From: Coleofasciculus sp040219735
GTDB lineage: Bacteria; Cyanobacteriota; Cyanobacteriia; Cyanobacteriales; Coleofasciculaceae
Length of the DNA stretch: 64,000 bases
Direction: 5' to 3' (one strand)
Assembly (NCBI GenBank): GCA_040219735.1
Contig: JAVJRX010000184.1
Position numbers and translations under genes: made by a program. The notes under the pieces were generated by a model. It saw nothing but the letters and a program-made list of their open reading frames with translations. It was not told where the DNA came from and searched no databases. Below are positions 32,713 to 42,183 of the stretch, in pieces; positions within the stretch are counted from its first letter, which is position 1; each line of letters begins with the position of its first letter.

Positions 32713-34341
32713 TTAGGGACGCCGCCAGACTTTAATTTTGGACTCTTGATTCTCTGAACTTTCGGTTATTCCAGCTAAGAGTTTGCCATCTGAACTCATC
32801 ACCAAATCACTCATTTTTTCATGTTCTAAGGTGGCTTCTAGCTCCGCTGTTTGTAGATTCCACACCTTAATCCCTTCATCGGTACTGCCAATAATGCGAT
32901 CGCGACTGAGAACAAAGGTATCATACCAAAAAGAGTTTCTCGTCGAAGACACACGTCCTTCGGCTTTCAGCATTCCCGTCGTTAAATCCCATACCCTCAA
33001 ATCCGTCACGGGTTGGCGATAGTAAATTGTCACGGCTGTCTTCCCATCCCCACTGATGTGCGCCGAGTGCATATACCCAAAACCGTCAGACCATTTTTTC
33101 TGGAGGATAATTTGCTGGTTAGTGAGTAAATTCCACGCCACAAGTTTGCCACCCACACCCAATTGAACCAGTGCTGTTTTGCCATTAGAACTAATCACAT
33201 GAGGATGGAAACGTGGTGAGTTGTCTTCGATTGAAACAGGACCAATTTTGATTTCAGTAGACGGCGAATTGGGTAAGGTTAGTTTTAGCTGACCCGTTGC
33301 CAAATCCCAGACTTTAATTTCGGTATGACTGCGACTAATAATTGTCGTTCCGTCGGATGAAATCTCAACCCCATGGATAGTCTCAGTATGTCCCGCGAGG
33401 GTTTGAGCAGGCTGGTTAGTGGTCATATTCCAAATCCGAACCATGCGATCGCCACTACCACTGACAACTACTTTACCATTGGGCGCGATCGCAAGAGCCT
33501 GAATCACACCGGAATCACTCTGTAGTGTTTTTTTCAATACTCCAGTTGGCAAGTCCCAAACTTTAATCGCCTTATCTTTTCCACCACTGATTAGGGTTTT
33601 TCCATCAGCACTGATGACAATAGCCAAAGCAGTTGCATGTCCCGTAAAGGTACGAAAGACAGAGAAATTGCAGTAGGGAGACTCTGTTGAATTGTCAGAA
33701 CAAGACTTCAACACTACAGGTTGTGTGTCCCGTTTCAGTGATGGAAAAAACTCATCTAGATGCCATAAAATATTGGCAGAAACCATCACAAACAAAACTC
33801 CTCTGATTAACCAAGAGCGACGGATTCGATGACTAGAGTTTGGCGGATCAAGGGGTTCTCCCCGAACGATCTGAGTTAACTCGCGGCGACTGCGATTTGC
33901 CTCGTACCAAAACGCGCACCAGAAGGTCAATAATACAAAAATCGGTAATCCTAGAAACAGCAAGCCTTCAACTATAACCACATCTCCCGAAAAAATGCCA
34001 AAGAAAAATAGTGGGATAGTGGCGCTGTACCAGGTGAAGTACCAAAACACTAAAAACCCAATCACTAAGGGATGTAACCTCATCGTGATCCGAATCACTG
34101 TTCCCTGAGAGCCGGATTCAAATCTTCCTCGGATTGTGGGTAAAAATGAGTTGCGGTAATGAATAATTCGCCGCACCTCAAACCCATCACTGGAAATTCT
34201 TCCGGCATAAGGTGCATGGTTACGAGAAAAAGTCCAGCGAAATGTTTTGGGCGCTTCAATGTGAGCATTGAGCTTATCAATAACATCCGGCAATGGCTCT
34301 TGGGTTTTCAGAGTAAAGGTATGATAGGGTAAGAGTTGCAT
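32713..34341 (-). CDS. Membrane protein with C-terminal WD40 repeats
   Basis: A 542-residue protein from ATG 34341, with GAGG 9 nt upstream. Residues 1-90 are soluble, two hydrophobic helices follow (about 95-145), then a third near 185. A beta-propeller with WD40 blades occupies about 225-542: FTGHATALAIVISADGKTLI and KAIKVWDLPTG, VSGSGDRMVRIWNM, TLAGHTETIHGVEISSDG and others. WD40 proteins are scaffolds. The start lies 12 bp past the CruA-like stop (a TTG start would overlap it), so the two genes are a tight unit. The function and partner are unknown. Confidence 0.82.
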   Translation of the reverse strand: MQLLPYHTFTLKTQEPLPDVIDKLNAHIEAPKTFRWTFSRNHAPYAGRISSDGFEVRRIIHYRNSFLPTIRGRFESGSQGTVIRITMRLHPLVIGFLVFWYFTWYSATIPLFFFGIFSGDVVIVEGLLFLGLPIFVLLTFWCAFWYEANRSRRELTQIVRGEPLDPPNSSHRIRRSWLIRGVLFVMVSANILWHLDEFFPSLKRDTQPVVLKSCSDNSTESPYCNFSVFRTFTGHATALAIVISADGKTLISGGKDKAIKVWDLPTGVLKKTLQSDSGVIQALAIAPNGKVVVSGSGDRMVRIWNMTTNQPAQTLAGHTETIHGVEISSDGTTIISRSHTEIKVWDLATGQLKLTLPNSPSTEIKIGPVSIEDNSPRFHPHVISSNGKTALVQLGVGGKLVAWNLLTNQQIILQKKWSDGFGYMHSAHISGDGKTAVTIYYRQPVTDLRVWDLTTGMLKAEGRVSSTRNSFWYDTFVLSRDRIIGSTDEGIKVWNLQTAELEATLEHEKMSDLVMSSDGKLLAGITESSENQESKIKVWRRP

Positions 34342-34352
34342 GGGTTGAACCC

Positions 34353-36476
34353 TCAAGAATCAAAGGCTTTCTTGTGACCAGAATGGGTCACAAGTTCATC
34401 CTGATTTGATGCTTCACGCTGCACCCGTTCTGGACGCCCCATACCCGTTGTCATAGCATAATGTTGGGCTAACAGTCGCAACCATAGCGCGGGATAACGA
34501 TTTTCAATCCACGGTTGTAAGCGACGAATCAGATCAGTGAACCACCCTTTAAGGAATCCACTCACTATAGCATTTCGAGTAAATGTGAAGTAGCTCTTCA
34601 GCCAACGTAATAAATCCTTTGCCCCTGCCATGTCCCAAATCCAAAAAATCAGGGCAGGATTACGTCTAGCTGCTTTTAATGCCAGTCGGTTGAAGGTTAA
34701 CCAATCAAAACGGTCTTTAATAAAGGTATCAGCAACCTCTGGCGGTTCATCAGCTAAAAGCCCAAAGAAAGTATTCAGCATGGCGTTAATTCGTTGGGGA
34801 GGCAAATGACGCCCAGTTGGCACCATCATACCTTTGGAAAAGAGCCAGGTGACTGCAATATTGCTTTGATGAGCGCGAATTTGGTTTAAATCTTTGGCAC
34901 TCAAGAGATTATGCCGCAGGGCGGTATCGAGTAAGTCGGTTAAGCGCTCCAGATTCCGAACCAGGGAACCAAATCCGGTAAACACCAGAGGCGATTGCAG
35001 GGAAGCCGCATCCCCAATGGCAACCAGCCGATCAAACGCCACCGTGCGATCGCGACTATCTAGGCTAAAATGTCCGGGAATATAGCCGAATGTGGGTTTC
35101 TTCCACTGGAGCTTTTCCACGTCGCAGCGGCGGTATTCAGGTAAAATTGTAAAAAAGTCTTCATACATTTCTAATAAAGAGCCAGGGTTCTCAGGATGCA
35201 CCTGATGGTAATGGAACAAATAGATTGTCAGTTCCTCCCCTGCTCCCGGAAACAGTTCCCAAATCAACTGCCGTCCCCGGGAGATGTCGCCGTGGCTATT
35301 AAGAACGTCTCCATAGTTAGAATCCCACACCCCAGGATCAAACCCACTGGCAATTACTGCACCGACGGTAGGGCAGACGCTATCAAACGCCCTGCCACCA
35401 TTCAGTTGCCAAGCGATGGGGGAAGCGGTACCCATGGCATCGACTAAAAGCCGTCCTGTGGCTTGTCGGGGGGTTTTGCTGGGCAGATGCTTTAGACTGA
35501 CGACAACTTCCTCTGGAGTCATCTCCGCCCGGATAAACTCTGTCTCATCCCAGATGTCGCCACCGGCTTTTTGTAACTTTTCTCCACATAGTTGTAACAA
35601 TTTCTCTGAATTAATTGCCAGATTCAGTACAGTTGGTGTATGTAAGACAGGTGCTTTTAGATGAGGAGGGTTGTTGCCATCAAAGAATTTGTTGAAGCCA
35701 TCGATATATTCTCTAGCGATCATGGCTTCAAACTCATCGGGGGTAAATAACCCCAAATCGATGAGACTCTCAAACTCAGCCCGGGAAATATTCCACTCTC
35801 GGTTCATGCGCCCAAAGGGTAAGCGTTCTACCAGTAGGACTCGATACCCCCGTTGTGCCATCACAGCGGCGTGAATGACTCCTAGGGCGCCACCGATGTA
35901 AATCAGGTCATAGGTGGACTTTGATCGGCTGCTTCCTCGAAGCTGTGTCGGTTCCTCGGTTGTCTTAAACACAACTTGTTTAGGCTGTTGTGGATATAGC
36001 ACTCCTTCGCGCCATCGTTTCTCCCACCAATAGACGCGGTTGAGGTCATACTCCCCTTTGGGCATTTTTTGGAAGAAATGAACCGTCTGGGGATAGTAGG
36101 GCGCCAGCGCCTCAAAGATAGACTGTTGGGATAAATCAACCTCTGGGGGTTCAGGATAGTGGTAGGGAAACTTACCGCGTAAATCCGCAGTCAGCTTCTG
36201 GAGCAATTGCCGTTCTCCCGCGATCGCGCGATCGCAACCGCGAAAGGCTTTCAAGTACGTGGTTCGCTGCACCGACCAAACAAAAATGGAGATTTCCGGA
36301 ATCGGAAGCCTTATCGGTGTAGATGAATTGGCTAAAGGCGCAGGTTCAATTTTTACCAGGATACCATCAGGGGTTATAGTTTTCTTCCCCAGCCCAAAGT
36401 GCCAGTCCTGCTGCAACCAGGTGCGAACAGTGTCGGTGTCGGGGTTCGGTATTTCTACGTAGAGCAGTTCTTTCAT
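34353..36476 (-). CDS. cruA: CruA-like lycopene cyclase (FAD-dependent)
   Basis: A 707-residue flavoprotein from ATG 36476. The N-terminal 175 residues are family-specific. The Rossmann motif DLIYIGGALGVIHAAVMAQR is followed by LLVERLPFGRMNREWNISR, which distinguishes the CruA/CruP lycopene cyclases from plant-type CrtL. Further motifs are RLLVDAMGTASPIAWQL and VAIGDAASLQSPLVFTGFGS. CruA makes gamma-carotene or monocyclic carotenoids; CruP is shorter and acts differently, and the length plus PFGRMNREW favour CruA. The C-terminal 200 residues contain amphipathic helices suited to membrane contact. It is first in a two-gene unit with the WD40 protein. Confidence 0.72.
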   Translation of the reverse strand: MKELLYVEIPNPDTDTVRTWLQQDWHFGLGKKTITPDGILVKIEPAPLANSSTPIRLPIPEISIFVWSVQRTTYLKAFRGCDRAIAGERQLLQKLTADLRGKFPYHYPEPPEVDLSQQSIFEALAPYYPQTVHFFQKMPKGEYDLNRVYWWEKRWREGVLYPQQPKQVVFKTTEEPTQLRGSSRSKSTYDLIYIGGALGVIHAAVMAQRGYRVLLVERLPFGRMNREWNISRAEFESLIDLGLFTPDEFEAMIAREYIDGFNKFFDGNNPPHLKAPVLHTPTVLNLAINSEKLLQLCGEKLQKAGGDIWDETEFIRAEMTPEEVVVSLKHLPSKTPRQATGRLLVDAMGTASPIAWQLNGGRAFDSVCPTVGAVIASGFDPGVWDSNYGDVLNSHGDISRGRQLIWELFPGAGEELTIYLFHYHQVHPENPGSLLEMYEDFFTILPEYRRCDVEKLQWKKPTFGYIPGHFSLDSRDRTVAFDRLVAIGDAASLQSPLVFTGFGSLVRNLERLTDLLDTALRHNLLSAKDLNQIRAHQSNIAVTWLFSKGMMVPTGRHLPPQRINAMLNTFFGLLADEPPEVADTFIKDRFDWLTFNRLALKAARRNPALIFWIWDMAGAKDLLRWLKSYFTFTRNAIVSGFLKGWFTDLIRRLQPWIENRYPALWLRLLAQHYAMTTGMGRPERVQREASNQDELVTHSGHKKAFDS

Positions 36477-36632
36477 CGGAGTGATCTGATTCGCTGAGGA
36501 ATTAGGCAAGATAACGGAGGTGAGTTAAAGCAAAATACGCTACACTTCCGGATACTGATTGGTTTAATATTAGTAAAAAAAGTTTACACTCTTCTCATTT
36601 TCAGTCAATTAGGGTGCTTTTGTTAACTCGCC

Positions 36633-36899
36633 ATGAATTATCCCATCCCAGTTAGTCCTCAAGAAATGGCGGCTCTCCGTCAAAAACCAGTGAACGAAGA
36701 ATTAGTGGCAGCGGCAATTGCCGGTGTCATTCAGATTGCTCGTTCTCAGGGACAGTCCCTAGACGAGCTTACCGCCGAAGTGCTTGCAGAAGATAGTGTC
36801 TTAGATCAGGCACAACGCCGCTGGCTTAGTGATATTGTCGCCCAAGCCTGGAACATTCTGCCATCCATAGAGGCGGTAGAGAGTATTCCGGTTTCTTGA
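36633..36899 (+). CDS. Conserved cyanobacterial hypothetical protein, 88 aa
   Basis: A small acidic, mostly helical protein: MNYPIPVSPQEMAALRQKPV, LVAAAIAGVIQIARSQGQSL, then DELTAEVLAEDSVLDQAQRR and WLSDIVAQAWNILP. The codon use and clean ATG start look genuine, and I recall similar short proteins in cyanobacteria without an assigned role. No known motif, membrane segment or Cys pattern is visible. It is divergent from the lycopene cyclase gene and followed by a long non-coding region, so it is probably monocistronic. Confidence 0.75.
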   Translation: MNYPIPVSPQEMAALRQKPVNEELVAAAIAGVIQIARSQGQSLDELTAEVLAEDSVLDQAQRRWLSDIVAQAWNILPSIEAVESIPVS

Positions 36900-37336
36900 A
36901 GATGTCAAGCGGTGTCAATCATCGCTTGTCGTCAGGTTAGGCGTCAGGTTGCTCCCGCGTCCTAGCCGTCCCCTACAGAGTCTGTGCGTAAGTCCTACCC
37001 CAGGCGTCGTTTTACACTATCCGGACGGCTATTCGGGATAAAGGTAGATCCGAATAGTACACCGTTTAGGAAAAATAGTGGTGTGTCTTAGTGAAGGCAT
37101 AAGGTAGAGATCTGCACTTGTTTAGGGTATCTGCTTTTTCTTATCTTGTTAACGGGTAGGTATTTGAAGCCGCGCCGCCCTAGCTAGTCTAAAGGTTGGC
37201 TCAAGGGATTTTTCTTTGTTGAGTGAAATATATCTTGATTAAAGATTTAATAAAAAATTAGCAATTGAGGGAATTATCGGGCAGCTTCAGGAATTAGCTA
37301 AGCTAGCATTAGAGTAATCTGGTTAACCCCAACGTT
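36900..37336. other. Intergenic region with hairpin
   Basis: No ORF is supported. One exact 8-bp hairpin, CTATTCGG-N13-CCGAATAG, lies at 37029-37057 inside a GC-richer patch. The last 200 bp before the GH9 gene are AT-rich and probably hold its promoter. Confidence 0.45.
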
Positions 37337-39313
37337 ATGTTTAAAGCCCGCACTCTGATTAAATTCCTGATCATTTTTTTGCTGACGGTCTTTATTTTAA
37401 CATTTAACTGCCTTCACTATTTTATTTTTGGAGTATTCAATATTCTCGGTCAAGACTCTCTAGCCGGAAATCAGTACAATTACGGAGAAGTTTTGCAGAA
37501 AGCGGTCTATTTTTATGATGTGCAGCGTTCCGGAAAACTCCCTGCCAATAATCGGGTGGAATGGCGGGGGGATTCAGCATTAACTGATGGTGCGGATAAT
37601 GGGATTGACCTAACTGGAGGCTGGTATGATGCAGGCGATCATCTAAAATTTGGCTTTCCCATGGCAGCTTCAACCACGCTTCTGGCTTGGGGAGTCATTG
37701 AATACGAAGACGCCTATAAACAAAGTGGTCAATATAACGCCATGCTGGATAATTTGCGCTGGGTTAATGACTATTTTATTAAAGCCCATCCTGCGCCAAC
37801 AGTGTTGTGGGGTCAGGTGGGTAAAGGGAGTTTAGATCATGATTGGTGGGGGGCGGCGGAGGTGATGCCGATGGAGCGTCCTTCCTATAAAATTGATGCC
37901 ACTTGTTCGGGTTCAGATTTAGCAGGAGAAACCGCCGCCGCGATGGCAGCTTCTGCAATGGTTTTTCAAGAAACCGAGGCGAATTATGCCCAAAGGTTGC
38001 TAAAACATGCCCAGGAACTCTATGACTTTGCCGAGCAATATCCGGGCAACTATTCGGATTGTATTACTGAGGCGGCGGAGTATTATAAATCCAGTGGTTA
38101 TACTGATGAACTGGTTTGGGGCGCTGCATGGCTTTATCGAGCAACCCAAGCGCCAGAGTATTTACAGAAAGCTGAAAGGTATTATGAGCAGTTAAGGGAT
38201 CAACCCAATGCAACTCTCGCCTATAATTGGACGCATACCTGGGATGATAAATCTTATGGGAGTTATGTATTATTAGCTGAATTAACCGGGAAAAACAAGT
38301 ATCGACAAGACGCAGAACGTTGGTTAGACTATTGGTGCGATCGCTGTCAGTGGAAACACGTCTCCTATACCCCAGGGGGACTGGCTTGGCTGGATGAATG
38401 GGGTTCGTTGAGATATGCGGCAAAAACGGCATTTTTAGCGTTTATTTATGGGGACTCCGTAGACTCGGCTTGGACGCGACGAAAGTATCATGCCTTTGCC
38501 GAACGGCAGATTAATTACATGTTAGGGTCTAATCCAGATCAGCGAAGTTATGTAGTCGGATTTGGCAATAACTCACCGAAACAACCCCATCATCGGACAG
38601 CACATGGTTCTTGGGCAAATAGTAAAGAAACTCCGGAAGAAACGCGGCATATTTTATATGGAGCCTTAGTTGGTGGACCGGATCAGCAGGATAATTTTAT
38701 CGATGAACGGTCTAATTTTAAGATGACTGAAGTGGCGACAGATTATAATGCCGGATTTACCGGAGCCGTGGCGAAACTCTATCAGAAGTATGGGGGGAAT
38801 CCATTAGCAAATTTTCCTCCAACGGAACAACGAGAGAATGAATTTTTTGTTGAGGCGCAAGGGAATCAACTCAGTGATAATTTGATGGAAGTTCAAGCCA
38901 CCGTTTATAACCAATCCGCCTGGCCCGCCCGGATTATTCCTAATTTATCATTTCGGTATTTTATTGATATTAGTGAGGTAATTGAAGCCGGAGGAAACCC
39001 AAAGGATATCAAAGTCAATACCAGTCCAGAATCAGGAATAACGGTATCTGGACTCACGCCTTGGCAAAATTCACCAACGATTTACTATATCCAGGTGGAT
39101 GTAGACGGAACTCAACTTTATCCTGGGGGAGAAGCGTATTATCAGAAAGATGTCCAGTTTCAGGTAAATACACCAACAGGTATCTGGACTATGAATAATG
39201 ATTGGTCATACCCAGAGATGGTCGAACAAGCCGGGAATGGCAAGGGCACTCATATTCCGGTTTATAATAGTGGAAAATTAATTTTTGGAATTGAACCGCC
39301 AAAGGAGGTATAA
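37337..39313 (+). CDS. GH9 endoglucanase with C-terminal CBM3
   Basis: A 658-residue beta-1,4-glucanase. An N-terminal hydrophobic segment (about 8-33) acts as signal or anchor, so it works outside the cytoplasm. The GH9 (alpha/alpha)6 domain spans about 46-490: NYGEVLQKAVYFYDVQRSGK, the catalytic Asp pair in TGGWYDAGDHLKFGFP, HHRTAHGSW and the general acid Glu in MTEVATDYNAGFTGAVA. Residues about 500-655 form a CBM3-type cellulose-binding module (EFFVEAQGNQLSDNLMEVQA and VQFQVNTPTGIWTMNNDWSY). This GH9-CBM3 architecture is that of processive endoglucanases. A second, different GH9 gene follows in the same direction. Confidence 0.93.
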   Translation: MFKARTLIKFLIIFLLTVFILTFNCLHYFIFGVFNILGQDSLAGNQYNYGEVLQKAVYFYDVQRSGKLPANNRVEWRGDSALTDGADNGIDLTGGWYDAGDHLKFGFPMAASTTLLAWGVIEYEDAYKQSGQYNAMLDNLRWVNDYFIKAHPAPTVLWGQVGKGSLDHDWWGAAEVMPMERPSYKIDATCSGSDLAGETAAAMAASAMVFQETEANYAQRLLKHAQELYDFAEQYPGNYSDCITEAAEYYKSSGYTDELVWGAAWLYRATQAPEYLQKAERYYEQLRDQPNATLAYNWTHTWDDKSYGSYVLLAELTGKNKYRQDAERWLDYWCDRCQWKHVSYTPGGLAWLDEWGSLRYAAKTAFLAFIYGDSVDSAWTRRKYHAFAERQINYMLGSNPDQRSYVVGFGNNSPKQPHHRTAHGSWANSKETPEETRHILYGALVGGPDQQDNFIDERSNFKMTEVATDYNAGFTGAVAKLYQKYGGNPLANFPPTEQRENEFFVEAQGNQLSDNLMEVQATVYNQSAWPARIIPNLSFRYFIDISEVIEAGGNPKDIKVNTSPESGITVSGLTPWQNSPTIYYIQVDVDGTQLYPGGEAYYQKDVQFQVNTPTGIWTMNNDWSYPEMVEQAGNGKGTHIPVYNSGKLIFGIEPPKEV

Positions 39314-39344
39314 AATCAAATATAGGGGCGACTCACTTGTATAG

Positions 39345-39442
39345 ATGAACAACTCCAGAAACAGGGCGGGTTTATATACGTTACCCGTTTTGAAGAGCAT
39401 GTTATCGGTAAAACCCGCCCCTACAGACCGTCGGGTTAGCCT
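39345..39442. repeat. Dispersed GGGGCGGGTTT repeat, copy B
   Basis: Reverse-orientation copy of the element at 13041-13128. Its right end reads GGTAAAACCCGCCCCTACAG and its left end CCAGAAACAGGGCGGGTTTA. The arms can pair over 10 or more bp. It separates the two GH9 genes, so they may not share one transcript. Confidence 0.82.
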
Positions 39443-39534
39443 CTTCTAAAACCCTTGTGTCAGAACGTGTTTTTCAGGAATTAAAGGTGCGTCTACAGAT
39501 TAAAATCTGTAAATAAATGGGATGGAATGATGCC

Positions 39535-41271
39535 ATGAAAATCGATAGACGTTTTTTCCTCGGTTGGGCAATATCAATGGTTTATGGATTCTGGGCTAAA
39601 GGACAAGCGCAATCGGTAAATTTAGATAATCTAACTAAACTGTTGATTAATCAAGTCGGATATTCCCCAACCCGTCCTAAATTAGGCTTTTTACTCAATT
39701 CCCCTCATTCTGCCACGAATCCAGTCCAATTAATTAACGTCCGTAATAACCGCCCCGTATTCGAGGTGGAGTTATCAGCATTGATGCAAGATGCAGCCAG
39801 TCAGGATAATATCCAACAGGTTGATTTTACCGCATTCAACCGTCCCGGACGCTATTACCTGAAATCTGGAGATATTCAGTCTTATCCCTTTGATATTGGT
39901 CAGGATATTTATCAGGATGCCTTCAATACAATGCTGCGTTCCTACTATTTACAACGCTGCGGGGTAGCCATACGAGATTCTATCAATGGGATTGGTCATT
40001 CTCCTTGCCATTTAAATGATGGCACCTTTGCTCATACCGATGACATGCATCGGGGGGGTGAAATGAAACGCGCCCAAGGGGGTTGGCATGATGCAGGAGA
40101 TTTTGGCAAATATGTAGGACCAACGGCGGTAACTGTGGGTCGTTTATTAAGTTTATATGAGCAATATCCATCGTTATTTTCTGACCGTCAATTAATGATT
40201 CCTGAAAGTGGCAATGGCAGACCCGATGTGCTGGATGAAATAAAGGTAGGATTGGATTGGATGGTGACCATGCAACGGCGTGATGGTGCGGTTTATCGGA
40301 AGCTTTCGGGGAAAGAATGGCCCCCCATGATTCTACCGAATGAAGATATCCAAACTCGCTATATTTATGGGATTTCTACACCAGAAACGGCAAAATTCGC
40401 CGCCGCGTTGGCAATGGCGGCGAGAGTGTATTCAGCCTATGATGTGTTATTGGCGAAGAATTATTTGAAAGCGGCGCAAAAAGCTTGGGAATTTTTGCAA
40501 AGTGAACCCTCTATGCGGGTGGATTGGGTTGAGGGTGATGATAGTGGTTCGGGGAAATATCTGGCTGGAGAGTGGGATACGGAAGCCTCGTTAACGACGG
40601 ATAAAGATGATCGTTTTTGGGCGGCGGCGGAATTGTTGATTACGACAGGGGAGGCGAGTTTTGCTGAGTATTTAGAACAAGAGCTTCCTGAGTTGTCTTA
40701 TACTTTATTTGAATGGAAAGATCCCTCAGCCTTGGGGATGGCAGATTATCTGCTGCAACCGCGTCAGCAAGGTTCAGAGAATCTGAAGGCGCAAATGAAG
40801 CAGAATTTATTAGAACGGGCAGATCGTTTGCTGGAGACGGTGAATCGTAGTGGTTATCGCTTGGCAATTGATAAGTTTATCTGGGCGTCGAATAAGATGG
40901 TGGCGGAGGAGGGGATTACCTTGTTTTATGCCTATAAACTAACTGGAAATCAAGAGTATTTTCAGGCGGCGGTAGATCAGTTAGATTATTTGTTGGGGCG
41001 CAATCATTTTAATCTATCCTTTGTTACGACTGTGGGGTCAAATTCAGTCCGCAATGTCCATCACCGAGTTGCTGTAGCGAAAAAAACGGTGATTCCCGGG
41101 TTAATGGTAGGGGGGGCGAATGCAGAAGCCCAGGATGGAATTGCCCCGAAAGGATTGGGTCCGCTAAGTTATTTAGATGATGAGCGATCTTATGCCACGA
41201 ACGAATATGCGATTGATTATAATGCCTCCGCGATCGCACTGATGGGAATGGTGATGGCGGAAGGTTCATAG
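39535..41271 (+). CDS. GH9 cellulase with N-terminal Ig-like domain and Tat signal
   Basis: A 578-residue enzyme from ATG 39535 (an ATG six codons earlier also exists). The start MKIDRRFFLGWAIS is a twin-arginine (RRxFL) signal with a cleavage-like GQAQS near 28. An Ig-like CelD_N domain follows (LLINQVGYSPTRPKLGFLL), then the GH9 catalytic domain: HDAGDFGKYVGPTAVT with the Asp pair, NVHHRVAVA and SYATNEYAIDYNASA with the catalytic Glu. It has no cellulose-binding module, unlike its neighbour, so the two enzymes may complement each other. A Tat route would mean export in a folded state. Confidence 0.9.
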   Translation: MKIDRRFFLGWAISMVYGFWAKGQAQSVNLDNLTKLLINQVGYSPTRPKLGFLLNSPHSATNPVQLINVRNNRPVFEVELSALMQDAASQDNIQQVDFTAFNRPGRYYLKSGDIQSYPFDIGQDIYQDAFNTMLRSYYLQRCGVAIRDSINGIGHSPCHLNDGTFAHTDDMHRGGEMKRAQGGWHDAGDFGKYVGPTAVTVGRLLSLYEQYPSLFSDRQLMIPESGNGRPDVLDEIKVGLDWMVTMQRRDGAVYRKLSGKEWPPMILPNEDIQTRYIYGISTPETAKFAAALAMAARVYSAYDVLLAKNYLKAAQKAWEFLQSEPSMRVDWVEGDDSGSGKYLAGEWDTEASLTTDKDDRFWAAAELLITTGEASFAEYLEQELPELSYTLFEWKDPSALGMADYLLQPRQQGSENLKAQMKQNLLERADRLLETVNRSGYRLAIDKFIWASNKMVAEEGITLFYAYKLTGNQEYFQAAVDQLDYLLGRNHFNLSFVTTVGSNSVRNVHHRVAVAKKTVIPGLMVGGANAEAQDGIAPKGLGPLSYLDDERSYATNEYAIDYNASAIALMGMVMAEGS

Positions 41272-41285
41272 TTGCGCTGTTTTCG

Positions 41286-41455
41286 CGATCGCATCCCGTT
41301 AATGAGGATAACAATACCACAATCCCGTAGTGCGCCCTAACCGAAAAAAACTGGGCGGTTAGAAACCGCAGCTACACGAACAAAACCCGCCTGCGCGGGT
41401 TAAAATACCCGTGCGATCGCATCCCGTTGACGAGGATAACACTATCACAATCCCT
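41286..41455. repeat. Direct repeat pair (GCGATCGCATCCCGTT...)
   Basis: About 42 bp beginning GCGATCGCATCCCGTTAATG and ending ACCACAATCCC (41286-41327) recur, with several substitutions, at 41413-41454. The two-hairpin repeat lies between them. Each begins with a HIP1 site. Confidence 0.75.
41353..41401. repeat. Two-hairpin cyanobacterial repeat, copy 2 (inverted)
   Basis: In reverse orientation: AACCCGC-GCAG-GCGGGTT hairpin, a linker with GTTCGTGTAGC, then GCGGTTTCTAACCGC hairpin. The layout is the same as the copy at 19002-19052 with compensated stem changes. Confidence 0.78.
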
Positions 41456-41628
41456 TCACCACCCATAGACCTGCACCCAAGCGCGATCGCACAATCTTTT
41501 TCTCAGTATATCAAGGACTAACTTGGGACTAACTTGGGACAAAGTGGTTAACCAGTGGGTTGGGATTGGGATTAAACCTGGGATTCGGGGGTGTTTGATG
41601 GAAGAGTAAAGCATTCAACCCGATTGTG

Positions 41629-41778
41629 ATGAACAGGAATCATTCTGAACTTTTGCTAAAAACCTTGGAAGTGAGTACATTTGTCGTGACTCTGTACACC
41701 TATTCTGCTTTTGTAGGAATTGCGGCGGCGGGTTTAGCAATTTATTGTTTACTTCAGCAAGCGCGGGAGGAGGGGTAG
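41629..41778 (+). CDS. Candidate single-membrane-helix small protein
   Basis: A 49-codon ORF. After a polar leader it reads VSTFVVTLYTYSAFVGIAAA, GLAIYCLLQQ, then AREEG: one hydrophobic helix with a charged cytoplasmic tail. A GTG at 41671 would give a 35-residue form, the size of small photosystem, cytochrome b6f or NDH-1 subunits. I do not recognise it as a named subunit. There is no strong ribosome-binding site. The hydrophobic pattern and lack of better candidates in this 0.9-kb gap make it worth listing. Confidence 0.35.
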   Translation: MNRNHSELLLKTLEVSTFVVTLYTYSAFVGIAAAGLAIYCLLQQAREEG

Positions 41779-42183
41779 TATTAGGTTCGTCGTAGGGGAA
41801 CTTTAGCCTATAATCCAGTTAAATTGATGCATAATTAGGTTTTTAGGAGGGGACTATAGCTTATAAGGTTCCTTACCATTAATAATACAAGGATTGGCAA
41901 ATCCTTGTAATGTGAGCATCTTGCTCGCTACCCATTCCCAATTTAAATGCGTGACAGCTTAACCTTAGATTTTGTTGGGTTTCCTTACGTCAACCCAACC
42001 TACAATGTTTAATCTCAATCAAAGTCCCCCTTTTTAAGGGGGATGCAAGGGGGATAAAAAATGCATCAACGAAGCCATAGCGACTTTTCCAACAACCTCT
42101 CAGGCGCGGTTTCATTTTCGCAGTAACCTACCAAGTTAGATGGTGTAGGGTGGAACATTTCATGATTCATAGTTTATCTAAAC
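41779..42183. other. Gene-free region with common cyanobacterial hairpin repeats
   Basis: GTTGGGT...ACCCAAC (41974-41999) is the GTTGGGTT/AACCCAAC repeat. CCCCCTT-TTT-AAGGGGG (42026-42042) is another widespread hairpin. I see no gene here. It separates the GH9 gene from the convergent hybrid kinase. Confidence 0.6.
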
